Below, piece after piece: positions 35,841 to 42,547 of a DNA stretch of 64,000 nt; positions within the stretch are counted from its first letter, which is position 1, and every line of letters begins with the position of its first letter. The position numbers were made by a program, and so were the translations under genes. The DNA is from Anaerolineales bacterium (GTDB taxonomy: Bacteria > Chloroflexota > Anaerolineae > Anaerolineales > Villigracilaceae). The DNA lies in the NCBI GenBank assembly GCA_017985935.1, contig JAGNWT010000008.1, forward strand, positions 1-64,000. The letters run 5' to 3'. The notes below the pieces were generated by a model that was not told the DNA's origin, ran no database searches, and saw nothing but the letters and a program-made list of their open reading frames with translations.

Positions 35841-36512
35841 TTAATTCTTCTTGACGGCGCTCATAATCTCCGCCAGCATTTTCGCTTCGGGATACGCGCC
35901 CACGACAATTCCCTTGCCAGAATTGATCACAGTCTGTGGCACGCCCTGCACTCTAAATTTTTGTGAGAGCTCGGGGAATTCCATCGCGTCCACTGCTTCG
36001 GCGCGGATCATCTTCGGGTTTTCCATTGCGATTTGGTGTGCGAGCAACACGGCTCGCGGACAATGCGGTCAGGTAGGGGTGACAAAGACCTGCAAGAGCA
36101 GAGGCTGTGTCAGCGTTTTCAAAAAATCACGGGTTGCGGCGCTCAGCCCCGAGTCACGTTTGGATGCGATGATGATGTCATTGATCAGCGAACTGAATTC
36201 ATATCCGGCGGGGATGCCGGAGAATTGAACTCCGAGGTCCACGATTTGATCGCCGTCTTTCGAGGCGATGACGATGGCGGGCGCCTTGTCCACTTTGTAT
36301 TGGGCGGCGACGGCAGCATCCTTCTTCAGGTCGTAGATCGAAAGCCCGACCTTGTCGCTGATCTCGCTCACTTCGCTCAAGAGTTGCTGGGTCTGGTCGC
36401 AGTATTCGCAGTTTTCCTCCGAGCCGAAGAAGAGGATCTGCACAGGATGATCGACTTCTGCGAATGCCTCGCCGATCTGCTGCACGACCTGTTGGTTTAG
36501 CAATTTTTCCAT
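35841..36512 (-). CDS. Probable selenocysteine-containing two-domain thioredoxin-fold (PDO/glutaredoxin-like) protein
   Basis: Two open frames (36072-36512 and 35841-36068) lie in the same reading frame and are split by a single TGA at 36069-36071. Read through, they give 223 residues with two thioredoxin folds, the layout of archaeal/bacterial protein disulfide oxidoreductases. Domain 1 has CEYC (Cys35, Cys38) and the cis-Pro VDKAPAIVI. Domain 2 reads VFVTPT-[TGA]-PHCPRA, so TGA falls exactly where the first active-site Cys belongs (position 148; Cys151 is intact), and the fold continues to GVPQTVINSG. A SECIS-like hairpin follows (36040-36057). GGAG lies six bases before the ATG. A nonsense mutation is the alternative, but the exact position and intact downstream frame favour Sec. 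The machinery (selA/B/C/D) is not in the window. Confidence 0.78.
36040..36057 (-). promoter_or_regulatory. Candidate bacterial SECIS element
   Basis: On the mRNA a perfect 6-bp stem GCGAGC / GCTCGC encloses the loop CGTGTT. The loop starts 18 bases after the UGA, and its second base is G. Bacterial SECIS models require an apical loop 16-37 bases after UGA with a G among the first two loop bases, on a stable short stem; this hairpin fits. It lies inside the coding sequence of the selenoprotein candidate. Confidence 0.65.
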
Positions 36513-36603
36513 GGTTTCTCCAGTGTGTTTGGGTTATGTGATTTGGATGCGCGAGAGGCGATAAAGTTGCACCTTTGCAACTTTTTGCGATTAAAATCAT
36601 CCA

Positions 36604-37212
36604 ATGGAAAAAGAAGTGACCGCAGAAATTTCGCTCGCTGCACTGCGCGCGGGAGACCGGGTTGAATTCGCCCGCATGGTGGATTTGTACTCCGCTCCAA
36701 TTTACCGCCTCGGGTTGAAGATGCTGGGCAGCCCGCAGGATGCCGAAGATGTGCTTCAGAATACTTTTTTGAGTGCCCTGACACATCTCTCCAACTTTGA
36801 AGGACGTTCCAGCATTTCCACCTGGCTGTACCGTATCGCATCCAATGAAGCCCTGATGTTGATCCGCCGCAAAAAGCCGGCATTCAACCTCGAAGACCTG
36901 CAGACCGATGATTCAGACGAAGGTGCGATGCCTGAGATCTTCGTGGACTGGAGTGTATTGCCCGAGCGCGAACTGCTGACCGGTGAAAGCAAACAAGCCA
37001 TCGATGACGCGATCCAAAAACTGCCCGAAACTCTGCGCATGGTCTTTGTCCTGCGCGATATTGAAGATATCTCCATCAAAGAGACCGCCGAGATTTTGAA
37101 CCTGACTGAGACCAATGTGAAAACCCGTCTGCTCCGCGCCCGCATGTTTCTCCGCGAGCAGCTATCTGCTTATTATGGCGAGCGCCTGACCCGAAAGGAA
37201 AAACATGACTGA
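36604..37212 (+). CDS. ECF RNA polymerase sigma factor
   Basis: The 202-residue product has region 2 (MVDLYSAPIYRLGLKMLGSPQDAEDVLQNTF, about 22-60) and region 4 (IDDAIQKLPETLRMVFVLRDIEDISIKETAEILNLTETNVKTRLLRAR). There is no Shine-Dalgarno before the ATG at 36604, but TAAAAT lies about ten bases upstream, so the mRNA may be leaderless. It overlaps the zinc-finger anti-sigma gene by eight bases and is divergent from the thioredoxin operon. Confidence 0.92.
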   Translation: MEKEVTAEISLAALRAGDRVEFARMVDLYSAPIYRLGLKMLGSPQDAEDVLQNTFLSALTHLSNFEGRSSISTWLYRIASNEALMLIRRKKPAFNLEDLQTDDSDEGAMPEIFVDWSVLPERELLTGESKQAIDDAIQKLPETLRMVFVLRDIEDISIKETAEILNLTETNVKTRLLRARMFLREQLSAYYGERLTRKEKHD

Positions 37213-37465
37213 CCATTCCCATAAAAATTGCAAAGCGCTGCTGGGGTCGCTTTCGGAATATATTGACGGCGAACTGCCCGCTGAACTGTGCGCAGAGATC
37301 GAGAAGCACCTGGAAGGATGCGAGAATTGCCGTGTTGTCTTGAACACGACAAAGCGCACCATTGACCTGGTGCAACTGCCTGTGGAGGAGACTGTTCCGC
37401 TGGATGTGCGTGAACGCCTTTTTAAGCGCCTCAATCTTGACGATTACCTGATCCCCAAATCCTGA
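37205..37465 (+). CDS. Zinc-finger anti-sigma factor (ZAS type)
   Basis: The 86-residue soluble protein carries the H-x3-C-x2-C motif (KHLEGCENC, about 36-44) preceded by YIDGELPAELCAEIE, typical of zf-HC2/ZAS anti-sigma factors. These often release their sigma factor when thiols oxidise. It overlaps the ECF sigma gene by eight bases, so the two are co-translated. Lack of a transmembrane helix means cytoplasmic sensing. Confidence 0.88.
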   Translation: MTDHSHKNCKALLGSLSEYIDGELPAELCAEIEKHLEGCENCRVVLNTTKRTIDLVQLPVEETVPLDVRERLFKRLNLDDYLIPKS

Positions 37466-37483
37466 CATATCTTCACCTGAATC

Positions 37484-37515
37484 AAACAGGCACAGAAAAT
37501 TTTCTGTGCCTGTTT
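37484..37515. terminator. Bidirectional palindromic terminator
   Basis: A perfect 32-base palindrome (16-bp arms from 37484) with A- and T-rich ends, lying between the convergent anti-sigma and triheme cytochrome genes. It can end both transcripts. Confidence 0.9.
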
Positions 37516-37523
37516 TTTATCTG

Positions 37524-38819
37524 CTACGTTGTTTGTTTCTTTAATTCGCCAAACCCTTTGGAGATCAACGTGAACGCAAAGGATAAGAAGATGCCAGCCA
37601 GGATGAGCACTCTCCAGTCGAGGAGTTGAGCAGTGATCGAACTTCCCTGTCCTGTGGCTGTGTAGGTGGTGGATGTGTTTGCCGCCGGCAATAAACCGAA
37701 GAGCGTGGAGTTGTTGGTGGTGGCAGTGTTTCGCATCCATGGCGGACCGCCTGGGCGGGTGAGGGTGGCCACTTCAGGCGCGGTCGGTTCCCACTGGCGG
37801 ATGAACCCGACAATTGCTTGAATTTCCGCTTCGGTCATACGGTCGCCCCAGGTGGGCATGGCAGTGCCCGGCACGCCCGAAGTGACGATCTGCTGGATGG
37901 CTTGGTCGTTGGTGGTGGTCAGGAAACCTTTGACGTTAATTGACGGCGCGCGCGGAGTTCCCTGTCCTTCGGGTCCGTGACAACTTGAGCAGTTTGCCGC
38001 AAAAAGTTGAGCGCCCAGCGCAATGGATTCTTCCGTGGTGGGGATGGGAACATTAGGCGCAGGAATTGTGCCCGCCGGAATCTCTGCCCAGCGTTTGATG
38101 AGGGTCACCAGCGTGGATATCTCCTCAGTGGTCAGGCTGTTGCTCCAGCCCGCCATGAGCGTGCCTGTATTGCCATAGGTCAGGGTGCGTGTCAGGTCTT
38201 CGGTAAGTTTTTCACGGGTGTCGAGATCGTTCAATGCGGGGGCAATGCCGGTTCCGAGTCCATCGGCGCCGTGGCAGGAGACACAGTTCGCCGCAAAAAG
38301 TTGAACCGCTGATTGCAGTGTTGCGCCGTCGGAAAGGTTGGCAACTTCGGCAAATAGAACCGGGTCAGGTTCCGTTGTGAAAGGGATCAGCGGGGCAAGC
38401 CCGAGGTTGACCACGCGGTCGCCCGTCTCGTTCCAATCGCCATACTGGATCAACAGGACAAGTTCTTCGATCTGATAATCGCTGAGCGCGCCGCCATCTT
38501 CCATTGACCAGGCGGGCATGGCAGTTTGATACCGTCCACGGGAGATGGTCTTTTGTAATTCTTCAAAAGGCATGGAGACAAGGGCCGGATTATTCAAAGC
38601 AGGTGTTGCGCCAATGCCTTCGCCGTTCAAACCGTGACAGATGGTGCAATTCTGAGCATAGAGCGTCATCGCTTCATCCAATTGGACGTTGAGCACTTCT
38701 GCCTGCGATTCGGTGATGCGGGCTGGTTCGTTGAGCATGTACCAGCCGAGACCCGCGGCAATGAGCATGGTGGCGCCCAAGCCGATAAGGGATTCAATGA
38801 GGTGTGATTTTGGGTTCAT
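37524..38819 (-). CDS. Membrane-anchored triheme c-type cytochrome
   Basis: The 431-residue protein has an N-terminal transmembrane helix (about 13-30) and three c-type heme sites: CTICH (58-62), CVSCH (179-183) and CSSCH (277-281), each in a class I cytochrome domain with a downstream Met (MPAWS, LMAGWS, AMPTWG). A second helix near 405-425 leads to a short basic tail. It probably accepts electrons from the Rieske protein and passes them to a terminal oxidase or periplasmic carrier. It is the last gene of the cytochrome b - Rieske - cytochrome c operon. Confidence 0.93.
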   Translation of the reverse strand: MNPKSHLIESLIGLGATMLIAAGLGWYMLNEPARITESQAEVLNVQLDEAMTLYAQNCTICHGLNGEGIGATPALNNPALVSMPFEELQKTISRGRYQTAMPAWSMEDGGALSDYQIEELVLLIQYGDWNETGDRVVNLGLAPLIPFTTEPDPVLFAEVANLSDGATLQSAVQLFAANCVSCHGADGLGTGIAPALNDLDTREKLTEDLTRTLTYGNTGTLMAGWSNSLTTEEISTLVTLIKRWAEIPAGTIPAPNVPIPTTEESIALGAQLFAANCSSCHGPEGQGTPRAPSINVKGFLTTTNDQAIQQIVTSGVPGTAMPTWGDRMTEAEIQAIVGFIRQWEPTAPEVATLTRPGGPPWMRNTATTNNSTLFGLLPAANTSTTYTATGQGSSITAQLLDWRVLILAGIFLSFAFTLISKGFGELKKQTT

Positions 38820-38845
38820 AGGGAGTTCCTGTCAGATCTACATAT

Positions 38846-39334
38846 TTACGGATAAACAACCTGTGCGATATCGTAAGACTGGCGTTGCAAGATGTTGCCT
38901 GTATCCACTTTGATCTCGCCGTTTTCGATAGTGAGTGCGAATAGGTCAAGCGGACGCGGGGCGGGCGGATTTTCCACGGTGCCGTGCTGGTCGAATTGCG
39001 AGTTGTGGCACGGGCAGACAAATTTCTGCGCGGTCGAGTCCCACGGGACGGTGCAGCCGAGATGTGTGCAGCGGTGATAGACTGCGATGAATCCACCGTC
39101 GCCGATGCGGACGATGTAGAAGCGTCCGTTCGGGATGTGGGTGACAGAGTTGGGGGGGAAGTCATCCACCAAACCAGCGGTGATGACGGAGCCAAATTCG
39201 CCCTCGGCTAAGCGCGGCTGTAGATAGGCAAGGAAGACGCCCGCCGTTTCAAGCGCGGCGACTCCGCCGAAGAATGCCCACGCGAGTTTGAGAAAGTCGC
39301 GGCGGGAAAGGGGTTGGGGTTGAGTTTCGGTCAT
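38846..39334 (-). CDS. Rieske iron-sulfur protein
   Basis: The 162-residue product begins with a Tat-type leader (SRRDFLKLAWAFFGG), which stays as a membrane anchor, and has both cluster motifs CTHLGC and CPCHNSQFD (C-x-H and C-x2-H pairs, Cys109/His111-like spacing). It carries the 2Fe-2S cluster of the bc complex. It sits between the cytochrome b gene and the triheme cytochrome gene with short gaps. Confidence 0.95.
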   Translation of the reverse strand: MTETQPQPLSRRDFLKLAWAFFGGVAALETAGVFLAYLQPRLAEGEFGSVITAGLVDDFPPNSVTHIPNGRFYIVRIGDGGFIAVYHRCTHLGCTVPWDSTAQKFVCPCHNSQFDQHGTVENPPAPRPLDLFALTIENGEIKVDTGNILQRQSYDIAQVVYP

Positions 39335-39423
39335 GGGGAATTCCTAAAGTGATCATTGATGAAGTTAGAAGGATGAATAGAAAACTGGAAATTACTCTGC
39401 ATTCATCATTCTGACTTCTGCAT

Positions 39424-40818
39424 TTAGTGAGTTGGCATATTCCAGGGAAAGTATAGGCTCATGCCGGGTCCGCGGAAGTAGATGCCGATGAGGGTGAGCA
39501 CAATAAAAGCGGTGAAGAGAAATACGGCGATGAACAACACACGTTCCTCGGTATCCGCTTTGAAGGATCTGTGGATCCAGTCGTCGAGGGCGACGAGCGG
39601 CAGAAAGATGACTGCTAGCGGAATGAGTCCGTTCGAGAGCAGGGTATTCCAGGTCGGGAGCCAGAGAGTCCAATTGAGGAGATATTCGTCGAGCAGGACC
39701 CAGATAGGCGTGGAAACGAGTGCAATGCCAATGGCAAGCAGGGTGAGGGAACGTCCACGCTGGGAGCGGAAGTACACGCCAACGCTCTTCATGTTCAGGT
39801 CAAAGAAGGGCAGGGTGAAGATGCCGATGATGGCAAGCGACGGAATGACGATCGCGCCGACCAGCGGGTGGAAGTGCAATAGGAGTTCCTGTAAGCCCAT
39901 AAAGTACCACGGCGCTTTGGCAGGGTTGGGAGACAATGCCGGGTTGGCGATCCCTTCCAATGGAGCAGGAACAAGCATTGAGAAGAGGAGAAGCGCAGCG
40001 CTCCATCCAAGAGCGAAGATCATCTCACGATTCACCAAATGCGGAATGGTCGTCACGCGCTCGGGCTTGGGATCCTCGGTTTGCTTTGAAGATTTGGGGA
40101 TGGTCAAGCCGCCATCTTTGCGGACGCGCCAAAAGTGATAAGACATCAGCCCGAAGATGGCGAGCGGGATGAATGAGATGTGCATTGAGTAGAAGTTGAG
40201 AAGCGTGTTCGCGCCCACTTCGGGTCCGCCGAGGACAAGCTGGGTAAGCCATTGCCCGATGAGCGGCACGTAGCTGATGATGCTGGTACCGACGGTGATC
40301 GCCCAGTACGCGAGTTGATCCCACGGCAAAAGATAACCGGTGAAGTTCGCGCCAAGGACGAGTAACAGCATGGCAGCGCCGATAAGCCAGTTCAGTTCAC
40401 GCGGCGGGCGATAGGCGCCTGTAACAAAGACGCGGATGAGATGAAGCACCGAGACAACAATAAGCAGGTTGGCGCTCCAGTGATGCAGGTTGCGGATCAG
40501 TTCGCCGAACCAGACGTTGGAGTTGATCTCCAGAATGTCGAGATAGGCTTGTGGTGCCGCGGGTGTGTAGTTGTTAAGCAGGATGATGCCTGTCAGCCCG
40601 AGGATGGTCATGAGCAGGCCCGCGAGACCGCCCAAGCCCCAGGTGTAGGTCCACTTCATGGAAGTGACTTCCACCTTGGCGGGGTGAATGTGCAGGATGA
40701 GGCTTTCCATGACCATGCGCATCCGTCCGCGGTCATCGGATGGGACGCCATCAGGGGTGAGGCGGTGTTTCATGCGCTGAAAGATCGAAGGTTCAGATTG
40801 GGGAGTTTGATCGTCCAT
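39424..40818 (-). CDS. Cytochrome b of the bc complex (full-length b)
   Basis: The 464-residue product has about eight transmembrane helices. The four heme-ligand His are visible in two pairs: NLHHWSANLLIVV... with VLHLIRV in helix B, and HISFIPLAIFGLMSYHFWRV in helix D. The quinol-site-like segment GLQELLLHFHP is present; PEWY is not, and PAKAPWYFMG is seen in its place. N- and C-terminal halves are fused, as in complex III rather than split b6/IV. A basic N-terminal extension of about 45 residues precedes the first helix. It is the first gene of the operon. Confidence 0.94.
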   Translation of the reverse strand: MDDQTPQSEPSIFQRMKHRLTPDGVPSDDRGRMRMVMESLILHIHPAKVEVTSMKWTYTWGLGGLAGLLMTILGLTGIILLNNYTPAAPQAYLDILEINSNVWFGELIRNLHHWSANLLIVVSVLHLIRVFVTGAYRPPRELNWLIGAAMLLLVLGANFTGYLLPWDQLAYWAITVGTSIISYVPLIGQWLTQLVLGGPEVGANTLLNFYSMHISFIPLAIFGLMSYHFWRVRKDGGLTIPKSSKQTEDPKPERVTTIPHLVNREMIFALGWSAALLLFSMLVPAPLEGIANPALSPNPAKAPWYFMGLQELLLHFHPLVGAIVIPSLAIIGIFTLPFFDLNMKSVGVYFRSQRGRSLTLLAIGIALVSTPIWVLLDEYLLNWTLWLPTWNTLLSNGLIPLAVIFLPLVALDDWIHRSFKADTEERVLFIAVFLFTAFIVLTLIGIYFRGPGMSLYFPWNMPTH

Positions 40819-41015
40819 GATTATTTTCCTGTAATGTGATGCTCCCTTTTTATCAACGCAAGGTATGGCGGAATGAAAGAAATTATGAAGGTTTGGTAAA
40901 GGATGGTCTTCTTAAAGTCTTGAAGGAACATTTACATATTCTTCGTCGCGCCAAACTATTCTTCAAAAGACCCGTATCCAAACCGGGATCTGTTCGTCTT
41001 ATTAAGTGAGTCAAT

Positions 41016-41546
41016 GTGAATCCAGATACCGAATTATTGACACAGGCAAGGCGGCTTGAGCCCTGCGCACTGGCAGAAGTGTATGACCTATACAGCCCGC
41101 GGTTGTATCGTTACGCTGTTCGCCTGCTCGGAGATGCCTGCGTTGCAGAAGATTGTGTGGCTGAAACTTTCACCCGATTCCTTCAAGCTCTGCAGGCGGG
41201 GAAAGGTCCGCGCGATCACCTGCAGGCGTATCTATTTCGGGTTTCGCATAACATCATTGTGGATCAGTACCGTTCCTGCCCGATGACCCAGGAGCTGGCA
41301 GAGGAAGAACCTGATGAACTCAACACCGAAGATTCGGCTGCCAGTGAGATATGCAGGAAATCGGTGCGTTCCGCCCTGAGCGAGTTAACCATTGAACAGC
41401 AGCAGGTGATCGCCTTGAAATTTCTTGAAGGCTGGGATAACGAAGATATTGCCCGCGTTGTGAACAAACCTGTCGGCGCCGTAAAATCTCTTCAACATCG
41501 GGCGCTGGCTCATTTGCAAAAAATCCTTTTGGATGATGAGGCATGA
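41016..41546 (+). CDS. ECF RNA polymerase sigma factor, GTG start
   Basis: The start is a GTG at 41016 (no in-frame ATG nearby, no strong ribosome site). The 176-residue product has region 2 (ALAEVYDLYSPRLYRYAVRLLGDACVAEDCVAETFTRFLQ) and region 4 (SALSELTIEQQQVIALKFLEGWDNEDIARVVNKPVGAVKSLQHRAL). It overlaps the next gene by four bases (ATGA), pairing it with a DUF5667-type protein. Different from the other ECF factor in length and partner. Confidence 0.92.
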   Translation: MNPDTELLTQARRLEPCALAEVYDLYSPRLYRYAVRLLGDACVAEDCVAETFTRFLQALQAGKGPRDHLQAYLFRVSHNIIVDQYRSCPMTQELAEEEPDELNTEDSAASEICRKSVRSALSELTIEQQQVIALKFLEGWDNEDIARVVNKPVGAVKSLQHRALAHLQKILLDDEA

Positions 41547-42499
41547 ATATGAAACAGGAAGAAAGACTCGATCCGCGGTTGACCGCCATGCTGGATGAAC
41601 TTAAGAACGCGCCGCCACGCAATTCGATCATGGCTGCACGTGCCCGCAGCAGATTTCTGGACCAAGCCGTATCTGCAAGCGAAGAACTTCGTCGTAATAG
41701 GTGGACACTATTTCAACGAAAGGAGAATTTTGCAATGAACCTACTCTTGTCCACAATGATCGTTCTCGGATTGTTCTTCGGGGGCAGCGTCACCATGGCG
41801 GCTGCGCAGGATGACCTTCCCAATGAAGCTCTTTATCAGGTAAGGCTGATGAGCGAGGATGCCAAAGTGTGGCTGGCTCCCAACCCTGAAGCAAAGATCG
41901 AGAGACTGATGGAGCAGGCGCAGATCCATCTTGAGGAAATGACAAAGCTGGCTTCACAGGGAGTCAATCCGCCGGCTGAGTTGACTGCGCGTGTGCAAGA
42001 CAGGATCCGCGAGGCGCTGCGTTTGACTTCCGAGTTGAGCGACGAAGACATGCTCAAAACTCTGGCGCAGATCCAATCCCGCTTGCAATTGCAGGAGCGA
42101 TTGATGTCGCAAGCTCAGGATGGCGATTGCGCCGAGTGCGCCCCGATCCTTCAGCAAACACAAGAAATGCTGCGAACCCAATTGAAACAGGTTGAAGATG
42201 GGATCGTCACTCCGGGTGCGCTTCAAAATCAGATCCGCGCCACGCAGACTCTGCCCACAGGGAATGGAACTGTCACTCCGCAAGAAACCTGCACCCCGGT
42301 CTTGAGTGGCGCGGGTCAACAGGAAGGAATTGGCAACTCAGACGGCGGCGAAGCGAATCAGGAACATCAACAGACTGGCTCCACCACACCGGTTGAGGGA
42401 ACGACTGAACCCAATAATGATAACGGTCAACCCAGTGGACCGGAGAATGGGGGAGGCGGTCTGGCACCTGACCCGATCGGGCAGGGCGGCAAGCCTTGA
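41543..42499 (+). CDS. DUF5667-type membrane protein, probable anti-sigma partner
   Basis: The 318-residue product has a cytoplasmic stretch of about 60 residues, one transmembrane helix (about 67-85, LLLSTMIVLGLFFGG) and an extracytoplasmic DUF5667-like domain starting DDLPNEALYQVRLM, rich in helices and charged residues. A CAEC pair sits near residue 199. The last 70 residues are low complexity (Gly, Gln, Pro, Thr). DUF5667 proteins are often encoded next to ECF sigma factors and probably bind them. The start overlaps the sigma gene. Confidence 0.8.
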   Translation: MNMKQEERLDPRLTAMLDELKNAPPRNSIMAARARSRFLDQAVSASEELRRNRWTLFQRKENFAMNLLLSTMIVLGLFFGGSVTMAAAQDDLPNEALYQVRLMSEDAKVWLAPNPEAKIERLMEQAQIHLEEMTKLASQGVNPPAELTARVQDRIREALRLTSELSDEDMLKTLAQIQSRLQLQERLMSQAQDGDCAECAPILQQTQEMLRTQLKQVEDGIVTPGALQNQIRATQTLPTGNGTVTPQETCTPVLSGAGQQEGIGNSDGGEANQEHQQTGSTTPVEGTTEPNNDNGQPSGPENGGGGLAPDPIGQGGKP

Positions 42500-42500
42500 A

Positions 42501-42537
42501 AAAAACAGCCTGTTGAAAATCAACAGGCTGTTTTTTT
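42501..42537. terminator. Bidirectional intrinsic terminator
   Basis: A 16-bp perfect stem (42501-42516 with 42520-42535) with a three-base loop and A/T-tracts on both sides, between the convergent DUF5667 gene and helicase gene. Confidence 0.92.
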
Positions 42538-42547
42538 GGTATTTTAT

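Noticed and set aside
35841..36050. Separate 69-residue gene downstream of a 147-residue gene
   Set aside because: Both are in one frame separated by a single TGA at an active-site Cys position; together they make one complete two-domain fold, so I annotate one selenoprotein gene.
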